Assembly: GCA_012510935.1 (NCBI GenBank)
Contig: JAAZHB010000074.1
Location: 1 to 14,471 of the forward strand
DNA from: Clostridiales bacterium
GTDB lineage: Bacteria > Bacillota_A > Clostridia > Peptostreptococcales > Anaerovoracaceae
Reading direction: 5' to 3'
DNA length: 14,471 nt
The notes under the pieces are model-generated. The model saw nothing but the letters and a program-made list of their open reading frames with translations, was not told the DNA's origin and ran no database searches. Shown one piece after another: positions 8,412-14,471 of this stretch. The translations under genes were made by a program, and so were the position numbers. The stretch's first letter is position 1. Each line of letters begins with the position of its first letter.

Positions 8412-9473
8412 ATGAAGATTCTTGTTATTAATCCTGGCGGAACAAGTACCAAGATTGCAGTCTTTGATGATGAAAAAGAAATTTTCAAGTCATCTGTTGA
8501 TCATTCTGCAGAAGAACTTAAGCCTTTCGCTCATGTATTTGATGAATTTGAATACAGGAAATGCCTTATTGAAGATACTGTTAAGCAGGCAGGCTTTGAG
8601 ATTAAAGACTTCGATTGCGTTGCGGGTAGAGGAGGCCTTTGTCGACCTGTCGACGGGGGAACCTATACTGTGAATGATTTAATGATAGAGGACTTTAAAA
8701 ATGCAGTATGTGGTGAGCATGCATCAAATCTAGGTGCAGTAATTGCAAAATCAATTGGTGACGAAATCGGGGTACCTTCGTTTATTGTAGACCCGGTGGC
8801 TGTCGATGAGATGATAGACAAAGCAAGAATTACTGGACTTAAAGAACTTGACAGACCAGCTTGGTTTCACGCTCTTAATCACAAAGCTGTTGCACGTTCT
8901 ATTGCAAAGAAACTTGGAAAGAAATATGAAGAATGCAACTTCATAGTGGCACATCTTGGTTCAGGAATTTCTATTTGTGCACACTCCAAAGGAAAAATGG
9001 TTGATGGAAGTGGTGGAAGAACAAACGGACCATTCTCTCCGGAAAGATGTGGTTCATTACCAACTTATCCATTAGTCCAGCTATGCTTCTCTGGTAAGTA
9101 TTCGAAGGAAGAAATGGTTGACAAAATCAGTAAGTTCGCAGGTATGTATGATTTCTTAGGGACGAAAGATTCTAGAGAAATTGAAAAAAGAATTTCAGAA
9201 GGGGATGAGGAAGCTACGCTTGTGTATGATGCGTTCGTATACTCAACAGCAAAAGAAATATGTTCATATGTTCCAACTTTTGACGGCCCTGTTGACAGCA
9301 TTATTATTACCGGCGGAATTGCACATTCAGATTATGTTGTAAGCGAAATAGCTAGAATGACAAAGAGTATTGCTCCAACAGAGGTTGTAGCTGGAGAATA
9401 TGAAATGATTGCACTAGCGCTTGGATCGCTTCGCGTGATGCGTGGAGAAGAAATTGCTAAAGAGTATAAGTAG
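8412..9473 (+). CDS. buk: Butyrate kinase-family carboxylate kinase
   Basis: This 353-residue member of the acetate/butyrate kinase family (ASKHA fold) should reversibly convert acyl phosphate plus ADP to a carboxylate plus ATP in the cytoplasm. The length fits butyrate kinase (~355) rather than acetate kinase (~400). Visible family segments are INPGGTSTKIAVF (6-18), GRGGLCRPVDGGTYTVN (72-88), PSFIVDPVAVDE (122-133), RPAWFHALNHKAVAR (148-162), HLGSGISICAH (181-191), GPFSPERCG (206-214) and TGGIAHSDYV (300-309). From memory, butyrate kinases usually have HxGGGI..GAH and a VNN-type loop before GPFSPERSG. Here these read HLGSGIS and DGSGGRTN, so the substrate may be a branched-chain or aryl carboxylate. 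AAAGGAGGAG precedes the ATG. It is the first gene of an operon with an aminotransferase 18 nt downstream and an MFS transporter. No phosphotransbutyrylase gene is present. Confidence 0.87.
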   Translation: MKILVINPGGTSTKIAVFDDEKEIFKSSVDHSAEELKPFAHVFDEFEYRKCLIEDTVKQAGFEIKDFDCVAGRGGLCRPVDGGTYTVNDLMIEDFKNAVCGEHASNLGAVIAKSIGDEIGVPSFIVDPVAVDEMIDKARITGLKELDRPAWFHALNHKAVARSIAKKLGKKYEECNFIVAHLGSGISICAHSKGKMVDGSGGRTNGPFSPERCGSLPTYPLVQLCFSGKYSKEEMVDKISKFAGMYDFLGTKDSREIEKRISEGDEEATLVYDAFVYSTAKEICSYVPTFDGPVDSIIITGGIAHSDYVVSEIARMTKSIAPTEVVAGEYEMIALALGSLRVMRGEEIAKEYK

Positions 9474-9491
9474 AAAAAGGAGGAACAAAAA

Positions 9492-10676
9492 ATGGGTTTT
9501 TCAGTAAGAATGAGTCGAATTAAGGCATCGGGTATTCGTGCTGTTCAGAAGAGAATTGCGGGCAAGAACGACATTATTTCTTTTGCAGCTGGACTTCCTG
9601 ATCCAGAATTGTATCCATTAGAGGATTTAAGAAAAGCAGCAGATACTATGCTTGAGAAAGAAGGCGCAGCAGCATTCGCTTATGGACTTACAAAGGGATA
9701 TGGTCCATTGCTTGACTTCCTGACAGATAGAATGAATAACAGAGAGGGCGTTGAGTGTACAAAAGAGAATATTTGCATGCTCAGTGGCTCGCAGCAAGGT
9801 CTTGGATTAGCAGCAATGATGTTTATTGATGAAGGTGATGTTGTAATCACTGAGAATCCAAGCTATCTTGGAGCAATAAATGCTTTTAGACCTTATGGTG
9901 CAGATTTCAAAGGCGTTGACACAGACAATGATGGAATTGTTATCGAAGATCTTGAGAGAGTGCTAGAAGAAACACCAAAGGCAAAGCTAATCTATGTAAT
10001 TCCAAATTTCCAAAATCCAACGGGCAAGGCATGGAGTCTTGAAAGAAGAGAGAGATTCATGGAAGTAGTCTCAAAGTACGATGTTGTTGTCGTTGAAGAT
10101 AATCCTTATGGCGATCTCAGATTCAAAGGAAAGCAGCTTCCACATCTTAGAGCTCTTGATAAGAACAATCAAGTAATGTATCTAGGGTCATTTTCGAAGA
10201 TTCTAAGTCCTGGAATGAGAGTTGCTTGGGCATGTGCTTCCCCTGAGGTAGCAAAGGCGATAGAGGAACTAAAGGAGACTAATGATCTGCAGAGTCCAGA
10301 GATTACTCAGATGCTTACCTATTATTACTTAAAGATGTTCGATCTTGAAGCGCATATTAGAGAAATACAGGTTGTATATAAAGAGCGCTGTGAACTCATG
10401 GTAGAAATGATTAAGGAGTATTTCCCAGTAGAGATTAAGTATACAGACCCAGAGGGAGGAATGTTCCTTTGGTTAGAGCTTCCAGAAGGACTTGATTCAG
10501 ATAAAATTCTAGATGATGCTGTAGCAGCGGGAATAGCATATATACCGGGTGAGTCATTCTTCTCGTTTGATGGTGTTAAGAACACAATAAGAATGAATTT
10601 TACTATGGTAAAGGAGCCACAGATTAGAGAAGGCATTAAGGTTCTTGGAGAAGTATTCAAGAAGTATATTGACTAA
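9492..10676 (+). CDS. PLP-dependent aminotransferase, class I/II (aromatic/2-aminoadipate type)
   Basis: This 394-residue fold-type-I aminotransferase exchanges an amino group between an amino acid and a 2-oxoacid using pyridoxal phosphate. Key residues are visible: FAAGLPDPELYP (31-42), SGSQQGL (98-104), the QNPTG motif with N175 (174-178), D203 in VEDNPYGDLR, the Schiff-base lysine K236 in GSFSKILSPGMR (232-243), and R367 in NTIRMNF for substrate carboxylate binding. The FAAGLPDP start and EDNPYGDLRF place it with the LysN/2-aminoadipate, aromatic and MocR-related aminotransferases. The exact amino donor cannot be read from sequence. AAGGAGGA lies 7 nt before the ATG. Its place between an acyl kinase and a transporter, near a 2-oxoacid oxidoreductase, suggests amino-acid catabolism rather than lysine synthesis. 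Confidence 0.92.
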   Translation: MGFSVRMSRIKASGIRAVQKRIAGKNDIISFAAGLPDPELYPLEDLRKAADTMLEKEGAAAFAYGLTKGYGPLLDFLTDRMNNREGVECTKENICMLSGSQQGLGLAAMMFIDEGDVVITENPSYLGAINAFRPYGADFKGVDTDNDGIVIEDLERVLEETPKAKLIYVIPNFQNPTGKAWSLERRERFMEVVSKYDVVVVEDNPYGDLRFKGKQLPHLRALDKNNQVMYLGSFSKILSPGMRVAWACASPEVAKAIEELKETNDLQSPEITQMLTYYYLKMFDLEAHIREIQVVYKERCELMVEMIKEYFPVEIKYTDPEGGMFLWLELPEGLDSDKILDDAVAAGIAYIPGESFFSFDGVKNTIRMNFTMVKEPQIREGIKVLGEVFKKYID

Positions 10677-10704
10677 ATCATAAACTAAAAAAGGAGATAG
10701 CAGT

Positions 10705-12033
10705 ATGAATAATACAAATCATATTGAAATGAGCAAATTAAGACTAGTAATAGCAATGCTTGTAATGGGAGCTGGATGGGCGATAGTATATCTTGTGCCT
10801 TTCCTACAATATACATGGTATGAGCCTTTCAAGGAGTTCCTTGGAACATCTGGAACAAAGATGAGTTTCTTGCTTTCAATTTACGGACTGGGTAACATTT
10901 TTCTTGCGCCAATTGGAGGATGGATTGCAGATAAGTTCAATTATAAGATAATCTATTTCATCTCTATTATCTTGAATGCAATATTTGCAGTTGGATTCTT
11001 ACTTAATCCACAGTCATATATATGGTGCATTCTTATGTGGATTGGATTTGCAGTAGCATCACTGATGTTTAATTTCCCAACACAGATTAAAATCGTAAGA
11101 ATGATGTGGCCAGACAATGCACAAGGACGAGCTTTCGGATGGCAGGAAACCTGCATTGGAATATTTAATATTGTAGAGTCATCCCTAATGATGCTCGCAT
11201 TCCAATGGGCAGGCGGTGGAGGCGCTGGTATTAAAGCTACTGTAGTTGCAAATATTGTAATGTCCATCATAATAGCAGCGGCTGTTTACTTTGTAATTCC
11301 AAACCCAACAAAGGAGATGCTTGATGCAAATAGAGCAGAAGCTGCTGCAAAGAAAGCTGAAAAGAAGAACGCTAATGTGCTTACAGATGTATGGTCAGTT
11401 CTTAAACACAAAGAGACTTGGATGTTTGCATTTTGCATTTTCGGTGTATATTCATTTATGACAACATTGACTTACTTTACACCGTACTTTTCAGACGTGC
11501 TTGGGGTACCGGTTGTAATTGCTGGATGGGCGGCAATATTTAGACAGTATGGTTGTCAGATGATAGGAGCACCAATAGGAGGAGAAATCGCAACTAGACT
11601 AAAATCGCCTGCGAAAAACCTTGTTATCGTCTATATTTGCGCCATTGCAGGATTGATATACATGCTTGCACCAAAAGGTGATAACGTATCAGTTGGATTT
11701 GTAATCTTTATAGTAATATTCTTGTCATTTGCATGTTATGCAGGAAGAAACTATTATGCAACAATTGAGGAGTGCGGAATACCTGCGGCTGTAACTGCAA
11801 CGACAACTGGCGCTGCTGCTATACTAGGATTCTCGCCTGATATTTTCCAGTTTACTTTATTCAGTCATTGGCTTGATTCCCTGCCTGCAGCTACTGCTTA
11901 TAACAGGATGTTCGTCTTCCAGTTAATAGTTTGCACAATTGGTCTAATTGATGCCCTTCTGATTATTAGGCTTAAGAAGAAGAACCAAGAGAGGCTAGCA
12001 GAAGGTAAGGAAGTAGCATATTTCGACAAATAA
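10705..12033 (+). CDS. MFS family transporter, substrate unknown
   Basis: This 442-residue protein has about 12 predicted membrane helices in two halves. They are joined by a charged, alanine/lysine-rich cytoplasmic loop (~200-225, with AEAAAKKAEKKN). The MFS loop 2-3 motif is recognisable as GGWIADKF (71-78), and a degenerate repeat GGEIATRL lies at 292-299 in the second half. Other marks are GRAFGWQET (141-149) and GFSPDIFQ (375-382). It is the last gene of the kinase-aminotransferase operon, 28 nt after the aminotransferase, with AAGGAG 8 nt before the ATG. Context suggests amino-acid uptake, export of the carboxylate end product, or exchange of the two. A link to anion or oxalate/formate-like MFS carriers is possible but not shown by the sequence. 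Confidence 0.85.
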   Translation: MNNTNHIEMSKLRLVIAMLVMGAGWAIVYLVPFLQYTWYEPFKEFLGTSGTKMSFLLSIYGLGNIFLAPIGGWIADKFNYKIIYFISIILNAIFAVGFLLNPQSYIWCILMWIGFAVASLMFNFPTQIKIVRMMWPDNAQGRAFGWQETCIGIFNIVESSLMMLAFQWAGGGGAGIKATVVANIVMSIIIAAAVYFVIPNPTKEMLDANRAEAAAKKAEKKNANVLTDVWSVLKHKETWMFAFCIFGVYSFMTTLTYFTPYFSDVLGVPVVIAGWAAIFRQYGCQMIGAPIGGEIATRLKSPAKNLVIVYICAIAGLIYMLAPKGDNVSVGFVIFIVIFLSFACYAGRNYYATIEECGIPAAVTATTTGAAAILGFSPDIFQFTLFSHWLDSLPAATAYNRMFVFQLIVCTIGLIDALLIIRLKKKNQERLAEGKEVAYFDK

Positions 12034-12084
12034 ATAATTACCTATTCATATACTTGTATTCGTATTAACCACAACGAAGAAAAA

Positions 12085-12108
12085 TACCTGCTCACAAGAG
12101 AGCAGGTA
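12085..12108. terminator. Bidirectional terminator between the MFS gene and nhaC
   Basis: TACCTGCTC (12085-12093) and GAGCAGGTA (12100-12108) form a perfect 9-bp stem with a 6-nt ACAAGA loop. On the right is a T-rich run (CTTTTCTTTT, 12109-12118); on the left an A-rich run (GAAGAAAAA). It can therefore stop both the rightward MFS operon and the leftward nhaC transcript. Confidence 0.88.
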
Positions 12109-12137
12109 CTTTTCTTTTGCTATTGTACTTTCTTTCC

Positions 12138-13565
12138 TTAATCTATCAAGTCCTCTTCGGGAACTTCATTGCGCTTCTTAATGGTAAAGCCAGTGAATGC
12201 GAATACGATTGCGACAAGTGGGTTTACTAGGTTTAGGAAGCAATATGGGAGGTAATCTAGTGTAGATACTCCTAGGTAAGTACTCATTGCAACCGCACAT
12301 GTTGTCCATGGAATAAGTGGTGAAGTAATTGTTCCGAAGTCTTCAAGTGTCCTTGACAGATTCTGTGGAGCAAGACCACGCTTCTTATATTCATCCTTGT
12401 ACATTCTGCCTGTTAATAAAATCGATAGGTATTGCTCTCCGCATGTTAGATTTATTAAAACGGCTGTAATTCCTGTTGCAGTAATTAGTCCGCCGGTTCC
12501 CTTAGCGATTTTAAGTATGTTCTCTGCAATTGTATTTAGCATCCCAGAGCTATGCATTATTCCGCCGAAGGTTAAAGAACAAAGAATAAGAGATACTGTC
12601 CACATCATATTCTGCAAGCCACCCTTGCTTAGAAGCTGATCGAGAAGATCATTTCCACTGTTGCATTCATAGCCATAGCTTAGTACTGTACCAATACTTG
12701 CAATCGAGTCGCCTTGAAAAAATACTGCACATATAATGCCAAAGAGCATGCTTGCAACTAATCCTGGAATTGCAGGAATCTTAAAGTAAATCATCAGTAA
12801 AAGGAATAATAATGGTAGCATAAGCCATGGAGAAATAAAGAAGACTTCTTTAAGTGTTGCTGAAGTTGAAGAAATCTGTGACGCCGTCTGGCTTGAACCT
12901 ACATATTTAAGATTTAAGATAAAGAATCCAATAAGCGCAAGTGCATAACTAGTTCCAGCTGTATACATCATATGCCTGATATGAGCAAAAAGCGTTGTGC
13001 CTGAAACAGCAGGAGCGAGGTTAGTTGTGTCTGAAAATGGCGACATCTTATCGCCGAAGTATGCTGCAGATACTACGCAACCAGCCGTTACAGCCGTAGG
13101 AATACCCATGCTTGTTCCAATTCCAACCATTGCAACACCAAGTGTCCCAGCTGTTGTCCAGGAACTTCCAGTTGTAACAGCAACAATAGAACACACAATA
13201 AGGCAAGTTACTAGAAAGAACTTAGGTGATAGGATTTTTAGACCATAATAAATTAAACTTGGAACAATGCCACCTGCAATCCATGAACCAATAATCAGTC
13301 CTATGAGACATGCGATTAGAATGGCTTGCATGGCATTAGTGATAGATTCAATTATCCCTTTCTCGAGAACCTCCCATTTGCATTTTAGAACTAGCACTGC
13401 AATTAGAGCGGCAATAATTGCTGCAAAGATGAGAGGAATTTGAATATCCACCTTGAATTTGACAAGTGACAAAAACAGTAAAACGAATACTGATATTATC
13501 GGAGTCAATGATACTAGTAGGGTAGGTTTTCTTTGTTCGCATTTTGTTTTTTCGGTATTATTCAT
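12138..13565 (-). CDS. nhaC: NhaC-family Na+/H+ antiporter
   Basis: This 475-residue inner-membrane protein with about 12 helices belongs to the NhaC group of the ion transporter superfamily. The group exchanges Na+ for H+, and some members exchange malate/lactate with ions. Family marks are GSWIAGG (93-99), TGSSWTTAGTLG (132-143), YFGDKMSPFSDTTNL (169-183), GEQYLSILLTGRMYKDEY (376-393) and the C-terminal LEDFGTITSPLIPWTTCA (407-424). The ATG is at 13565 on the minus strand, with a G-rich ribosome binding site (AAAGGGGG-like, complement of about 13574-13581). It converges with the MFS operon and diverges from the oxidoreductase operon. The 33-bp operator-like palindrome lies 60 nt upstream of its start, so it is probably co-regulated with its neighbours. 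It may manage sodium or pH during acid-producing fermentation; an organic-acid antiport role as in MleN remains possible. Confidence 0.9.
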   Translation of the reverse strand: MNNTEKTKCEQRKPTLLVSLTPIISVFVLLFLSLVKFKVDIQIPLIFAAIIAALIAVLVLKCKWEVLEKGIIESITNAMQAILIACLIGLIIGSWIAGGIVPSLIYYGLKILSPKFFLVTCLIVCSIVAVTTGSSWTTAGTLGVAMVGIGTSMGIPTAVTAGCVVSAAYFGDKMSPFSDTTNLAPAVSGTTLFAHIRHMMYTAGTSYALALIGFFILNLKYVGSSQTASQISSTSATLKEVFFISPWLMLPLLFLLLMIYFKIPAIPGLVASMLFGIICAVFFQGDSIASIGTVLSYGYECNSGNDLLDQLLSKGGLQNMMWTVSLILCSLTFGGIMHSSGMLNTIAENILKIAKGTGGLITATGITAVLINLTCGEQYLSILLTGRMYKDEYKKRGLAPQNLSRTLEDFGTITSPLIPWTTCAVAMSTYLGVSTLDYLPYCFLNLVNPLVAIVFAFTGFTIKKRNEVPEEDLID

Positions 13566-13624
13566 AAAAGTATCCCCCTTTTGAAGATTAATAATTGTAA
13601 TAATAAGGTGGTATAACTAATCGC

Positions 13625-13653
13625 ATTATATAAATAGAACGATGTTCTATTTA
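13625..13653 (-). promoter_or_regulatory. Candidate promoter of nhaC
   Basis: On the minus strand a perfect TATAAT (13630 down to 13625) has a weak TAAATA -35 (13653 to 13648) at 17 nt. A second TATAAT lies at 13674 to 13669, also with a poor -35. The palindrome at 13626-13658 would cover the first promoter, or lie just downstream of the second one's start. Either placement suits repression. Which promoter is used cannot be decided by eye. Confidence 0.35.
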
Positions 13654-13658
13654 TATAA
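13626..13658. promoter_or_regulatory. 33-bp perfect inverted repeat, putative operator
   Basis: TTATATAAATAGAAC (13626-13640), GAT, then GTTCTATTTATATAA (13644-13658) is a perfect 15-3-15 inverted repeat. Its core AGAAC-GAT-GTTCT has the same half-sites and 3-nt spacing as the operators at 8349 and 13777. It lies in the 295-nt gap between divergent nhaC and the ferredoxin gene, 141 bp (centre to centre) from the operator at 13777. It lacks a T-run and GC-rich stem, so a terminator is unlikely. Confidence 0.72.
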
Positions 13659-13741
13659 ATTTTAACATATTATAAGGTTCTTGATAAAGACCTATAAGGA
13701 AAAATATTTTCTTAACAGAATTAAATTGATGTCACATGATG

Positions 13742-13770
13742 TTGACTAAAGATTATAGGGTTGCTATAAT
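13742..13770 (+). promoter_or_regulatory. Promoter of the ferredoxin/2-oxoacid oxidoreductase operon
   Basis: TTGACT (13742-13747), a 17-nt spacer and TATAAT (13765-13770) match the sigma-A consensus at 11 of 12 positions. An extended -10 TGC lies at 13762-13764. The start would fall near 13777, at the first base of the operator, leaving a leader of about 84 nt before the ferredoxin ATG. Confidence 0.9.
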
Positions 13771-13776
13771 GATAAC

Positions 13777-13809
13777 AGAACATTGTTCTAGTGAATAGAA
13801 CATACGGTA
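13777..13809. promoter_or_regulatory. Putative operator: AGAAC-N3-GTTCT dyad plus AGAAC half-site
   Basis: AGAAC (13777-13781), ATT, GTTCT (13785-13789) is a perfect dyad. After 7 nt comes a second AGAAC (13797-13801) with no matching right half. The centres (13783 and 13803) are 20 bp apart, exactly as at 8349-8381. It overlaps the predicted transcription start, a position suited to repression. Confidence 0.72.
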
Positions 13810-13860
13810 AATCAATTATTATATTAATTACAAATTTTATGAAAGGATTGTGGCTTATTC

Positions 13861-14058
13861 ATGGAGAAGATTAAATTAGATGTTGAACGCTGCAAGGGCT
13901 GCTATCTATGCATTGCAAATTGCAAGCCTGGTGCATTAAACATTTCATCTGAAGTGAATGCAAAGGGATATCTTGTACCACAAGTTAACCAAGAGAAGTG
14001 TGTACAGTGTGGTAGTTGCTATACAATGTGTCCTGATTTAGTGTTTGAAATTTTGTAG
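13861..14058 (+). CDS. 2x[4Fe-4S] ferredoxin subunit of a 2-oxoacid:ferredoxin oxidoreductase
   Basis: This 65-residue electron-transfer protein has two classic cluster motifs: C11, C14, C17 and C21 (followed by KPGAL), and C47, C50, C53 and C57 (followed by P). The motifs frame a short GYLVPQV linker, typical of the small delta-type subunit (VorD/KorD/PorD). This subunit carries electrons from the thiamine-diphosphate site of 2-oxoacid oxidoreductases to free ferredoxin. It is followed after 21 nt by the alpha subunit gene, a usual order for such complexes. The ATG at 13861 has AAAGGA at 13842-13847, a rather long 13-nt spacer; no better in-frame start exists nearby. It is the first gene after the promoter and operator at 13742-13809. 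It could be a free ferredoxin, but its position makes a complex subunit far more likely. Confidence 0.87.
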   Translation: MEKIKLDVERCKGCYLCIANCKPGALNISSEVNAKGYLVPQVNQEKCVQCGSCYTMCPDLVFEIL

Positions 14059-14079
14059 TCTTTAGGAGGATTCTATATT

Positions 14080-14471
14080 ATGGAAAAAAGAATTATGAAA
14101 GGTAATGAGGCTATGGCGGAAGGCGCTATCAGAGGCGGCTGCCGTTTCTATGCTGGATACCCTATCACTCCTCAGTCTGAGATTTTGGAGTGGATGTCAT
14201 GGCGACAGAAAGAAGTAGATGGTGTATTCATCCAAGGTGCTTCAGAAATTGAAAGTGTAAATATGACATTTGCGGCACGCTGTTTAGGCGCTCGTGCATT
14301 TACATCAACTTCAGGCCCTGGTTTTTCTCTTTACCAAGAGGGGATTGCTTATTGGGTATCAGCTGAGATCCCTTGCGTAGTAGCATGCGTTCAGCGCTTT
14401 GGTATTGGAGATGGATTCATTTCTGCAGGTCAAGATAATTACTGGCAGGCGGTTAAGTGCGGTGGAAATGG
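14080..14471 (+). CDS. 2-oxoacid:ferredoxin oxidoreductase alpha subunit (VorB/KorA-like), 3' end outside window
   Basis: The first 130 residues are visible. The full enzyme would oxidatively decarboxylate a 2-oxoacid to an acyl-CoA, passing electrons to ferredoxin. Family marks are KGNEAMAEGAIRGGCRFY (7-24), GYPITPQSEI (26-35), a GASEIESVNM segment (55-64), TSTSGPGFSLYQEGIAY (77-93) and AEIPCVV (97-103). The start is ATG at 14080, with AGGAGGA at 14064-14070 and a 9-nt spacer. VorB/KorA proteins usually read RGGPGLG..PSQ.DYFQA..GGGHG (from memory); here it is RFGIGDGFISAGQDNYWQAV then KCGGNG, so it appears to be a divergent subgroup. Branched-chain, aromatic or other 2-oxoacids are possible substrates. 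Beta and gamma subunits are expected downstream. Confidence 0.88.
   Translation, partial: MEKRIMKGNEAMAEGAIRGGCRFYAGYPITPQSEILEWMSWRQKEVDGVFIQGASEIESVNMTFAARCLGARAFTSTSGPGFSLYQEGIAYWVSAEIPCVVACVQRFGIGDGFISAGQDNYWQAVKCGGN

Noticed and set aside
13675..13693. Imperfect dyad AGGTTCTT-GAT-AAAGACCT between the palindrome and the ferredoxin promoter, containing one GTTCT
   Set aside because: It has a mismatch in the arms and lacks the paired AGAAC at the right distance, so it does not fit the operator geometry. It could be a degenerate extra site, but support is weak.
13777..13789. AGAAC-N3-GTTCT read as an SOS/LexA box, given uvrA and uvrB in the same window
   Set aside because: The Bacillus-type LexA box has GAAC and GTTC separated by 4 nt (CGAAC-N4-GTTCG-like); here the spacing is 3 nt in all copies. 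The sites are at fermentation genes, and none is seen in the 61 nt before uvrA.
1..14471. CRISPR arrays, insertion sequences, tRNA or rRNA genes, riboswitches
   Set aside because: No regularly spaced repeats, transposase or integrase frames, terminal inverted repeats flanking genes, cloverleaf-like segments or recognisable leader elements were found on reading both strands.

Overview
The window comes from a low-GC anaerobic Firmicute, most likely a Clostridia-class amino-acid fermenter. Three things point that way: AT-rich DNA with strong AGGAGG-type ribosome binding sites and near-consensus sigma-A promoters; Clostridia-like UvrA/UvrB and GlnRS proteins; and a ferredoxin-dependent 2-oxoacid oxidoreductase next to a butyrate-kinase-type enzyme. 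A relative of the Eubacterium/Mogibacterium group is a guess from protein flavour only. No mobile element, CRISPR array, tRNA or rRNA was recognised.

Positions 1-5047 are housekeeping. They hold the 3' end of uvrB, a complete uvrA (GTG start) and glnS, which has its own extended -10 promoter and a terminator. Positions 5130-8278 hold a two-gene cell-wall module: a SEDS-family (FtsW/RodA-like) glycosyltransferase with a cytoplasmic FHA domain near its N terminus, followed 14 nt later by a short class B penicillin-binding protein. A strong terminator closes it. The pair resembles the RodA/PbpA/FHA cluster of Actinobacteria, but no Ser/Thr kinase is in view.

Positions 8310-14471 form a catabolic region. 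A consensus promoter drives a butyrate-kinase-family gene, a fold-type-I aminotransferase and an MFS transporter. A bidirectional terminator separates these from a convergent NhaC-type Na+/H+ antiporter. Divergent from nhaC is a second operon starting with a 2x[4Fe-4S] ferredoxin subunit and the alpha subunit of a 2-oxoacid:ferredoxin oxidoreductase, which is cut by the window edge. A plausible joint pathway is amino acid -> 2-oxoacid (aminotransferase) -> acyl-CoA plus reduced ferredoxin (oxidoreductase) -> acyl phosphate (phosphotransacylase, not in the window) -> organic acid plus ATP (kinase), with MFS and Na+/H+ transport alongside.

The most notable signal is regulatory. The dyad AGAAC-N3-GTTCT, or a one-base variant, occurs just downstream of both strong promoters (8349 and 13777). 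Each copy is followed by an extra AGAAC half-site with its dyad centre exactly 20 bp further on. A third copy, extended into a perfect 15-3-15 inverted repeat (13626-13658), lies upstream of nhaC. By eye the full dyad occurs nowhere else in the window. This suggests that one unidentified repressor controls the whole catabolic region.
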